A stretch of 5,261 nucleotides of DNA, from positions 1 to 5,261 of the forward strand of contig JADGQD010000144.1 of NCBI GenBank assembly GCA_017882065.1, read 5' to 3'. Below, in pieces: positions 1 to 5,249 of the stretch; the first letter of the stretch is position 1, and the number at the start of each line of letters is the position of its first letter. The position numbers were made by a program, and so were the translations under genes. This DNA comes from Anaerolineales bacterium. GTDB taxonomy: Bacteria; Chloroflexota; Anaerolineae; Anaerolineales; Villigracilaceae. The notes under the pieces are model-generated. The model searched no databases, was not told where the DNA came from, and worked only from the letters and a program-made list of their open reading frames with translations.

Positions 1-1568
1 AGGCGGACGGGCTGCCGGAATGACCGGTCAAGTGCGAGCGTCCCCGCACCGCGCTGAGTGCCAAGCAATTTCCCCGCCGGGCTGCGGTGGGTGTCACGGT
101 CGCGCAGATGATAGAGCACGGCATCGGCGTCCCAGCATTCTTCGGTCAGGGTGCGCAAACGTCCGGATTCCACTTCCCACTTCGCGCGATTTTCGGGCTG
201 GTCGAGCGCCTCGGCGATGTGCGCCTGCGCATGGGCTTCCCGGCACAGCAGGGCCGCCAGGGCCGGGCTTTCAGAGGTGGAGATTTCGGCTCCCTGCCCG
301 CCTGCCTGCCAGACGGTAAAGGCCGGGTTGTCTTCAAGACCGCTCTGCAGGGGAGCTTCCCATTCGGGGAAGCCGTCGCCATCACGGTCGCGGGACCCGT
401 CGAACCAGCAGCGGGTAAAGGCTTCCAGCCCGAGCTGGACTTCCCGCAGGAAATCCAGGTCACGCGTATACTGGAAGGTCTGCCAGGCGAGGCTTGCCAG
501 GAGCGGGGCGGCCAGCCAGCGCCCGCGTTGACCGGCCAGGCCGGGCTTCCAGTCCACTGTACCATCCTCGGACTGGGCGGTGAGAAAGTTACGCACCAGA
601 CCGGCAGCCAGTTCCGGCGCGCCGGACAGCAGGCTGGCGAGGGTGCAGGCTTCCAATGGTGGCTGTCCGCTCCACAGGTGGGGGTAATCGCTGCCATCAC
701 CGCGCGGAGAATAACCCTGGTCCGGCTGGCGGGTGAGCACGAAGGATGGATTGGGAAGGTGCTGGCTGGGGCCGAAGAACAGACCGAAGGCGGTCTTCTG
801 GCTGAATGCGAAGGCCGCGTCCCAGTCCGGGTCGCCGGTGCGGACCTCGATGGTCTGGGCGGTATTGACCATTTCGATCTTTGCACGTTCGGCCTCCCAG
901 GGACGGGCCGCAGTGCGGCGTGCCAGTTCGAAGGATTCTTCTGGCGTGGCAAGGGCGGCCTGCACCCAGGTCCGTGTGCATGTGCCTCCGGCAGCCAGGG
1001 CCAGGTCGAGGGTCAGGGACGGGTACGGTCCCGGCCCAGGTTGGGGTCCGCCGGTGAGGAAGATGACCGGCGCGAGCTCCTCGCTGCACCCGGCCAGGAT
1101 GTTCACCGATTGCATGGAGAGCGGGGCGAGGCTTTGTCCTTCCAGGGGGACAAGCTGTCCGCACAGTTCGAGCAGGAGGCTGACCGATTCGCCGCTGCGG
1201 TTGGTGACGGTGAAACGCCCGGCGACGGTGTGCGAATCGGGAGCCCAGTATTCAGCTACCACGTCAATACTGGGGATGGGGGAAAAATCGAGCGACAGGA
1301 AATTGGGGAAGAAACGGTGCAGGCGCGGCGGGAGCGGAAAACTGGCCGGGTCGGAGACAGTCTGACCGCCAAGCGTGAAGCGCGGAAAGAGACGCATCCT
1401 GCGGGCACGCAACCCGTAGGTGGTGTGCAGGGACAGAGCAGGCGGGTCGCCGCCGCCGGTTTCGAGTTCCCAGATGTGGTCGTTGACGTAGTCGGGGGTA
1501 CACAAGCGAAAATCTGCCGCCAGGGTAAGGGCGAGCGGGTCACCGGGGCCGAGAGTCCAGTCGCGCAT
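1..1568 (-). CDS. Six-hairpin glycoside hydrolase, GH63/MGH-like (5' part; C-terminus outside window)
   Basis: Seen: from ATG at 1568-1566 the minus strand is open for 522 codons to the left edge with no stop, so the C-terminus is missing. The protein begins MRDWTLGPGDPLALTLAADF. An in-frame stop at 1616-1614 and no other upstream start codon fix this start. Residues 1 to about 235 are rich in beta-type, aromatic sequence, fitting the N-terminal beta-sandwich of such enzymes. From about 245 helical repeats follow, fitting an (alpha/alpha)6 barrel: QGYSPRGDGSDYPHLWSG (284-301), FLTAQSEDGTVDW (328-340), DRDGDGFPEWE (394-404), SGLEDNPAF (409-417) and a helix near 433-455. Known: GH63 and related glucosidases carry an SGxDN(S/P)P-like element with the catalytic acid, and the second catalytic residue lies further C-terminal, here off the window. 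Inferred: cytoplasmic, since no signal peptide is seen, acting on alpha-glucosides, glucosylglycerate-type solutes or glycogen-like substrates. An amylo-alpha-1,6-glucosidase or other six-hairpin family is possible. That the ORF is a gene is quite sure; the substrate is unknown. Confidence 0.85.
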   Translation of the reverse strand, partial: MRDWTLGPGDPLALTLAADFRLCTPDYVNDHIWELETGGGDPPALSLHTTYGLRARRMRLFPRFTLGGQTVSDPASFPLPPRLHRFFPNFLSLDFSPIPSIDVVAEYWAPDSHTVAGRFTVTNRSGESVSLLLELCGQLVPLEGQSLAPLSMQSVNILAGCSEELAPVIFLTGGPQPGPGPYPSLTLDLALAAGGTCTRTWVQAALATPEESFELARRTAARPWEAERAKIEMVNTAQTIEVRTGDPDWDAAFAFSQKTAFGLFFGPSQHLPNPSFVLTRQPDQGYSPRGDGSDYPHLWSGQPPLEACTLASLLSGAPELAAGLVRNFLTAQSEDGTVDWKPGLAGQRGRWLAAPLLASLAWQTFQYTRDLDFLREVQLGLEAFTRCWFDGSRDRDGDGFPEWEAPLQSGLEDNPAFTVWQAGGQGAEISTSESPALAALLCREAHAQAHIAEALDQPENRAKWEVESGRLRTLTEECWDADAVLYHLRDRDTHRSPAGKLLGTQRGAGTLALDRSFRQPVR

Positions 1569-1574
1569 AAAATA

Positions 1575-1603
1575 AGTATACGGTTGTTTGGGTCGGAGGT
1601 CAA
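1575..1603 (-). promoter_or_regulatory. Sigma70-type promoter of the leftward hydrolase gene (leaderless)
   Basis: On the minus strand TTGACC (1603-1598) and TATACT (1580-1575) are separated by exactly 17 bp, each one mismatch from the consensus hexamers. Only six bases (TATTTT) separate the -10 box from the ATG at 1568, so a normal transcription start would fall on or within a base or two of the A of the start codon. No Shine-Dalgarno motif precedes this ATG, which fits a leaderless message. The promoter is predicted from sequence only. Confidence 0.65.
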
Positions 1604-1611
1604 AGGTTTTG

Positions 1612-1620
1612 TGCTAGAAT
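1612..1620 (+). promoter_or_regulatory. Extended -10 promoter of the penicillin-binding protein gene
   Basis: TGCTAGAAT matches the extended -10 pattern TGnTATAAT with one mismatch in the hexamer (TAGAAT, 1615-1620). No good -35 box lies 16-18 bp upstream (GTCGGA at 1592-1597 at 17 bp is poor), which extended -10 promoters can tolerate. The predicted start near 1627 gives a leader of about 16 nt containing the ribosome binding site. The spacer overlaps the -35 box of the divergent promoter (1598-1603). Confidence 0.5.
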
Positions 1621-1633
1621 AATCTAAATCCTA

Positions 1634-1640
1634 AGAGGAA
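1634..1640 (+). promoter_or_regulatory. Ribosome binding site of the penicillin-binding protein gene
   Basis: AGAGGAA, with a GAGG core at 1635-1638, lies four bases before the ATG at 1643. It supports this start, as does the in-frame stop TAA at 1625-1627 that leaves no room for a longer protein. The divergent gene lacks such a site. Confidence 0.7.
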
Positions 1641-1642
1641 AT

Positions 1643-4600
1643 ATGCCAAACCCTGAAGAACCCCGCGATAAATTCCACCGCCTGCTGGACTCCGAAGCTG
1701 AGACACAGGCCGAGCCGCCTGCCGAGGAGTTTACTCCCGGCGGCGGGACGCGCCCGCTCCGCCACCCGGCGGTAGACGAGAATGGTATGCCCCTGCCACG
1801 CCGTGTGGAAGAGATTGACATGGGAGCGACGCGCGTCGACCAGGCGGCTTACGAGCATACCCCCGGTCCGACGGTGCGCCGCCCAACGACGACCCGGCGT
1901 GTGCCACCCGCGCGCCGCCGCCAGTCTTTCAACTGGCCGAAGGCGGGCGGCTGCCTGCTGCGCGGATTGATTATCGGCATCTTCACTATCGTGGCACTGG
2001 GGCTGGTCCTGGCGGCGGTCGGCATATATGAGTATTACTCCATCGCCGCCACCCTGCCCAGCGTGAATGACTTGCAGCAACGCGCTTCGCAGTTCGAGAC
2101 GACCCACATCCTTGACCGCAACGGGGATGTCTTATACGAAATCAACGACCCGAACGCGGGCCGGCGCACGTACATCCCGCTGAATGAAATATCTCCCTAC
2201 TTGGTGGCAGCGACGCTTTCGACCGAAGACAAGGATTTTTACACGCATGGCGGATTCGACCCGCTTGCCATCGTGCGCGCCTACTGGGAGAACATCACCA
2301 GCGGAGAGACCGTCTCAGGCGCTTCGACCATTACCCAGCAGTTGGCGCGAGCTTTGCTCTTCACGCCCGAGGAACGCGGCCAGCGGACCTATCTGCGAAA
2401 AGTGCGCGAGGCCATCCTGTCCGCCGAAATCGAGCGCCGCTATAGTAAAGACGAAATCCTCGAACTCTACCTCAACGAAATCTATTACGGCAACCTGTCC
2501 TATGGTGTGGAAGCCGCCGCTGAGACCTATTTCGGCGAAACTGCCAGCCAGTTGAACCTCGCTGAAGCGGCTTTCCTGGCCGGTCTGCCGCAGGCCCCCT
2601 CGGTGTATGACATCTACACCAACCGGGACATCACCATGGTCCGCTACCAGACCGTCATCATGGGGATGCTCGCATTGAGTGGTGAACGTCACTGTATCTA
2701 CGTCAGCAACGCCCCTGACCCGGTTTGTGTGGACGGGACGGCCGCTGCGGCTGCCATCCAGGAAGTCCAGAACCGGACCTTCACTCCGCCCACAACCAAC
2801 ATGCGTTACCCGCACTGGGTGCAGTATATCCGTACCCTGCTTGAAGAGCGCTTCGACCCTCAGACGATTTACCGCTCCGGTTTTACCGTCTACACCACGC
2901 TCGATCCGGACATGGAAGATGCCGCCCAGCAATCCGTCGCGGCCCAGGTGGCTGTCCTGGCGGACAAACATGTCACAGACGGGGCGCTGGTGGCAATCAA
3001 ACCGTCTACGGGCGAAATCCTGGCAATGGTCGGTTCGCCTGATTTCTACAACGACGTCAACGCCGGGCAAATCAACATGGCAATCAGCCCCACGCGCCAG
3101 CCCGGCTCGTCCTTCAAACCCTTTACGTACCTGGCCGCCTTTGAAAAAGGCTGGACTCCCTCCACGCTCATCTGGGATGTGCCTTCGGAATTCCCGCCCT
3201 CCGGCCTGCCCAATGACCCGAATCCGCCTTACGTGCCGAATAATTTCGACCACAAATTCCATGGCCCGGTCACCGTCCGCGTGGCGCTGGCAAACTCGTA
3301 CAACGTCCCAGCGGTCAAGGTGCTGCAATTCGTCGGGGTTTACGATGACCCGAACACACCGCAGAAAGATGGTCTGATTGCCATGGCTGAGCGCATGGGC
3401 TTTACCAGCCTGACGCGCGCTGACTACGGCCTGTCGCTCACCCTGGGCGGCGGTGAAGTCAGCCTGCTGGAGATGACGGGCGGATACGCCGTCATCGCGA
3501 ATGGCGGGCTGAGGGTCCCGCCCGTGGCGATTACCAAGATCGTGGATTTCCAGAGCAATGTGATCTACCAGTACCAGTCCCCGACCGGCGAACAGGTCAT
3601 CCGTCCTGAACATGCTTTCCTGATGTCGTCCATCCTCTCCGACAATTCCGCCCGTACACCCGTCTTCGGTCCGAATTCGATCATCAACCTGCCCTTCCAG
3701 GTGGCGGTCAAGACCGGGACCTCGAACGACTCGCGCGATAACTGGACGCTCGGCTACACCCCAGACCTGGCAGTGGGCGTCTGGGTGGGAAATGCTGACT
3801 ACACCCCGATGGAAAACACCACCGGTGTGACCGGTGCCGGGCCGATCTGGGCCGAGTTCATGACTTTTGCCATCAACCGCCTGACCGGCGGCAATCCAAC
3901 GCCATTCGTGCGGCCAGGAGGCATCGAGGAACACACCATCTGCACAGTCTCCGGCACGCAGCCGTCACAGTGGTGCCCCAGCCAGCGCGAGGAGTATTTT
4001 GCCGCCGGGCAGCCACCGCTGACCTCTGAGCATGACCTGTGGCATCAGGTGCTGGTGGACACCTGGACAAATCTGGAATCTTCTCCTGAATGTGCTGATT
4101 TCACCGACGAGCGCATGACGATCAACGTGACCGAAGATGGAGCGCGCAACTGGATCAGGCAGGATGAACGCGGCCAACAATGGGCGCGCGATATGGGATT
4201 CGAGGAAATTTTCTTTATCCCTGACAGGAAGTGCAGCGCCAGTGACCCACGCCCGCGTTTGCAGTTCGCGGGCCTGGTGGATGGCCAAACCATCTCGCAG
4301 AATTTGCTGGATATTAGCATCGTGGCCGCTGCCACTGGCGGATTCCGCTCCTGGCGTCTGGAATGGGGCGCGGGTGGCGACCCATCGGGCTGGACCTCGC
4401 TGATCAGCGAGATTGACACCGCAGTTCCTGAACCGATCAAAGTCTACACCTGGGATTTGACCGGTATCCCGGACGGACAAGTTACGCTGCGTCTGTACAT
4501 GCAAGCTGACCGCGACGGCTATGCCGAGAAGAGAATCCGCCTGAACCTGACTCTGCCGACCCCCACGCCGACCCCAACCGAGACACCCACGCCGGCGCCG

Positions 4601-4852
4601 TCTGTCACTCCTCCACCGCCGCCTACGGATACTCTCCCTCCAATTCCAACGGATACTCTCCCTCCAACTCCAACGGATACTCCCACTCCAACTCCAACGG
4701 ATACTCCCACTCCAACTCCAACGGATACTCCCACTCTAACTTCAACGTATACTCCCACTCCAACTTCAACGTATACTCCCACCCCAACTTCAACGGATAC
4801 TCCCACTGCAACTCCAACGTTTACGCCATCAACCTCCGTGGCACCCGCTTAA
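1643..4852 (+). CDS. Class A penicillin-binding protein (bifunctional transglycosylase/transpeptidase, PBP1A-like)
   Basis: Role: polymerises lipid II into glycan strands and cross-links stem peptides outside the cytoplasmic membrane. Seen, 1069 residues: a Pro/Arg/Glu-rich cytoplasmic tail of about 105 residues; one membrane segment (about 108-130) after basic residues; then GT51. GT51 motifs are TEDKDFYTHGGFD (194-206, catalytic Glu195), GASTITQQLARALLF (226-240), RKVRE (252-256, second catalytic Glu likely 256) with SKDEILELYLNEIYYG (268-283), AAAETYFG (291-298) and LAEAAFLAGLPQAPSVY (306-322). The transpeptidase has SSFK (489-492, nucleophile Ser489), SYN (552-554) and KTGTS (690-694), all intact. 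A Cys-containing stretch (about 755-870), an Ig/FN3-like domain (about 871-970) and a Thr/Pro-rich tail (about 971-1064) follow. No LPXTG signal or C-terminal membrane helix is present. It is longer than typical PBP1A because of the N-tail and C-terminal additions. Odd: motif 2 reads RA where KN is usual; a 24-bp repeat encodes part of the tail. Function is very sure; the role of the tail is unknown. Confidence 0.97.
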   Translation: MPNPEEPRDKFHRLLDSEAETQAEPPAEEFTPGGGTRPLRHPAVDENGMPLPRRVEEIDMGATRVDQAAYEHTPGPTVRRPTTTRRVPPARRRQSFNWPKAGGCLLRGLIIGIFTIVALGLVLAAVGIYEYYSIAATLPSVNDLQQRASQFETTHILDRNGDVLYEINDPNAGRRTYIPLNEISPYLVAATLSTEDKDFYTHGGFDPLAIVRAYWENITSGETVSGASTITQQLARALLFTPEERGQRTYLRKVREAILSAEIERRYSKDEILELYLNEIYYGNLSYGVEAAAETYFGETASQLNLAEAAFLAGLPQAPSVYDIYTNRDITMVRYQTVIMGMLALSGERHCIYVSNAPDPVCVDGTAAAAAIQEVQNRTFTPPTTNMRYPHWVQYIRTLLEERFDPQTIYRSGFTVYTTLDPDMEDAAQQSVAAQVAVLADKHVTDGALVAIKPSTGEILAMVGSPDFYNDVNAGQINMAISPTRQPGSSFKPFTYLAAFEKGWTPSTLIWDVPSEFPPSGLPNDPNPPYVPNNFDHKFHGPVTVRVALANSYNVPAVKVLQFVGVYDDPNTPQKDGLIAMAERMGFTSLTRADYGLSLTLGGGEVSLLEMTGGYAVIANGGLRVPPVAITKIVDFQSNVIYQYQSPTGEQVIRPEHAFLMSSILSDNSARTPVFGPNSIINLPFQVAVKTGTSNDSRDNWTLGYTPDLAVGVWVGNADYTPMENTTGVTGAGPIWAEFMTFAINRLTGGNPTPFVRPGGIEEHTICTVSGTQPSQWCPSQREEYFAAGQPPLTSEHDLWHQVLVDTWTNLESSPECADFTDERMTINVTEDGARNWIRQDERGQQWARDMGFEEIFFIPDRKCSASDPRPRLQFAGLVDGQTISQNLLDISIVAAATGGFRSWRLEWGAGGDPSGWTSLISEIDTAVPEPIKVYTWDLTGIPDGQVTLRLYMQADRDGYAEKRIRLNLTLPTPTPTPTETPTPAPSVTPPPPPTDTLPPIPTDTLPPTPTDTPTPTPTDTPTPTPTDTPTLTSTYTPTPTSTYTPTPTSTDTPTATPTFTPSTSVAPA
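4625..4816 (+). repeat. Eight tandem 24-bp repeats encoding TDTPTPTP-type octapeptides
   Basis: Units begin at 4625, 4649, 4673, 4697, 4721, 4745, 4769 and 4793, with a decayed ninth start at 4817. Each is exactly 24 bp and in frame, encoding eight residues from Thr995: TDTLPPIP, TDTLPPTP, TDTPTPTP, TDTPTPTP, TDTPTLTS, TYTPTPTS, TYTPTPTS, TDTPTATP. Units 3 and 4 are identical in DNA. The units use ACT and CCA heavily, whereas the TP-rich stretch just before (about 4556-4605) uses mostly GC-ending codons, so this block looks like a later expansion by slippage or recombination. The product would be an extended extracytoplasmic linker or tail. Confidence 0.95.
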
Positions 4853-4881
4853 AATGGTTGATCTTTGGGAATTCCTGTGAT

Positions 4882-4915
4882 AGAGGGAAAGATCTTGTGG
4901 TGTTGGGTTCCCTCT
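4882..4915. repeat. Second inverted repeat interlocked with the terminator hairpin
   Basis: AGAGGGAA (4882-4889) is perfectly complementary to TTCCCTCT (4908-4915), with an 18-nt loop. The right arm sits in the loop of the 4889-4950 hairpin and the left arm immediately precedes that hairpin's left arm, so the order is A-B-A'-B'. With no spacer between A and B the two stems cannot both form completely. They are mutually exclusive or form only a partial pseudoknot. Confidence 0.5.
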
Positions 4916-4950
4916 GTGACTATAATAGTGAGACAACACCCCAAGATCTT
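4889..4950 (+). terminator. Long inverted repeat behind the penicillin-binding protein gene, probable terminator
   Basis: The left arm AAGATCTTGTGGTGTTG (4889-4905) and right arm CAACACCCCAAGATCTT (4934-4950) pair over 17 positions with one mismatch (T4898 against C4941), leaving a 28-nt loop. The right arm is followed by CTTTT (4951-4955), a short and imperfect U-tract. It starts 37 bp after the stop codon, a sensible place for an intrinsic terminator. Each arm begins or ends with the palindrome AAGATCTT. The large loop and weak U-tract leave room for another role, such as mRNA 3'-end stabilisation or a remnant of a small mobile repeat. Confidence 0.55.
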
Positions 4951-4955
4951 CTTTT

Positions 4956-4997
4956 CCCCCGCCCCAAAGCGGGGGTCAGGGGGTGGGGATCAACGGG
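4956..4997 (+). repeat. C/G-rich hairpin joined to a G-quadruplex-like run
   Basis: CCCCCGC (4956-4962) pairs perfectly with GCGGGGG (4969-4975) around a 6-nt loop. The second arm begins a run of G tracts: G5 (4971-4975), G5 (4979-4983), G4 (4985-4988) and G3 (4995-4997), with linkers of 3, 1 and 6 nt. This fits the usual G3+N1-7 quadruplex pattern on the plus strand. The hairpin and the quadruplex would compete for the first G tract. Similar C/G-rich intergenic elements are often dispersed in environmental bacterial genomes; whether this one is repeated elsewhere cannot be seen here. Confidence 0.5.
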
Positions 4998-5128
4998 CTT
5001 TCAGACTTTGGAAAAGCCCTGCCAGTTGGTGAAGACCTGATTCTATCGTAAGTTTGACGCATAATGGCGGGGCATGTGTGCTGAGCTCTCAAAACTGGAA
5101 CAGGCTGAGCACGCCGCATGAAAGCCCG
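4994..5128. repeat. Inverted repeats in the 3' intergenic region
   Basis: CGGGCTTTCA (4994-5003) is perfectly complementary to TGAAAGCCCG (5119-5128), 115 bp away. The same left arm (GGGCTTT, 4995-5001) also pairs locally with AAAGCCC (5013-5019) over an 11-nt loop. Between them GTGCTGAGC (5078-5086) pairs with GCTGAGCAC (5104-5112) with one mismatch. Read together this could be a folded RNA or a degenerate palindromic element, but each stem is short enough to arise by chance. No function is claimed. Confidence 0.3.
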
Positions 5129-5249
5129 ACCGCTATACCATTTCCCCCAAGTGGCGGAGAGAAATACTCCCCGGCCGAAGGATGCAACTGAGAACCTGCC
5201 GGTGCCTGTTTCCCCAACTGTGGAAGATACCCTCAAGGACAAAGATTAA
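5118..5249 (+). CDS. Hypothetical small protein, 43 residues
   Basis: ATG at 5118 to TAA at 5247-5249 encodes 43 residues starting MKARPLYHFPQVAERN and ending VEDTLKDKD: charged, proline-containing, with no membrane segment or signal peptide and no family I recognise. An in-frame TGA at 5106-5108 makes this the only ATG start. A 15-codon ORF (5074-5121, MCAELSKLEQAEHAA) ends in an ATGA overlap with this start, the arrangement used for translational coupling. Against it: no clear ribosome binding site, only about half of codons end in G or C although the neighbouring genes are more GC-rich at that position, and its start lies inside an inverted repeat. It may be a chance ORF or a gene remnant. 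Confidence 0.25.
   Translation: MKARPLYHFPQVAERNTPRPKDATENLPVPVSPTVEDTLKDKD

Noticed and set aside
87..1622. 511-codon plus-strand open frame
   Set aside because: It is the exact antisense register of the minus-strand glycosidase, shows no domain motifs, and its end runs through the promoter region of the next gene. The minus-strand reading has family motifs and a good promoter.
2315..3934. 539-codon minus-strand open frame inside the penicillin-binding protein gene
   Set aside because: It lies opposite a gene with all catalytic motifs intact, and its product is His/Arg/Gly/Val-rich with no recognisable domain; a shadow of GC-rich coding sequence.
4625..4816. Possible CRISPR array from regular repeats
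   Set aside because: The units are contiguous with no unique spacers, and they are in frame within a gene.
4519..4817. Minus-strand frames encoding VGVGVSVGV-like and EYPLELEW-like repeats
   Set aside because: They are the reverse reading of the 24-bp tandem repeats and have no independent support.
4898..4926. Perfect TATAAT at 4921-4926 as a promoter
   Set aside because: No acceptable -35 box at 16-18 bp (TGGTGT at 17 bp), no exact extended -10, and it lies in the loop of the inverted repeat with no credible gene directly downstream.
4858..5040. 60-codon plus-strand open frame
   Set aside because: It spans the inverted repeats and the C/G-rich element, and its product contains the PKAGVRGWG string typical of translated intergenic repeats.
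4976..5242. 88-codon minus-strand open frame
   Set aside because: The product is Arg/Ser/Gly/Pro-rich without a recognisable family, has no clear ribosome binding site, and crosses the hairpin and G-tract elements.
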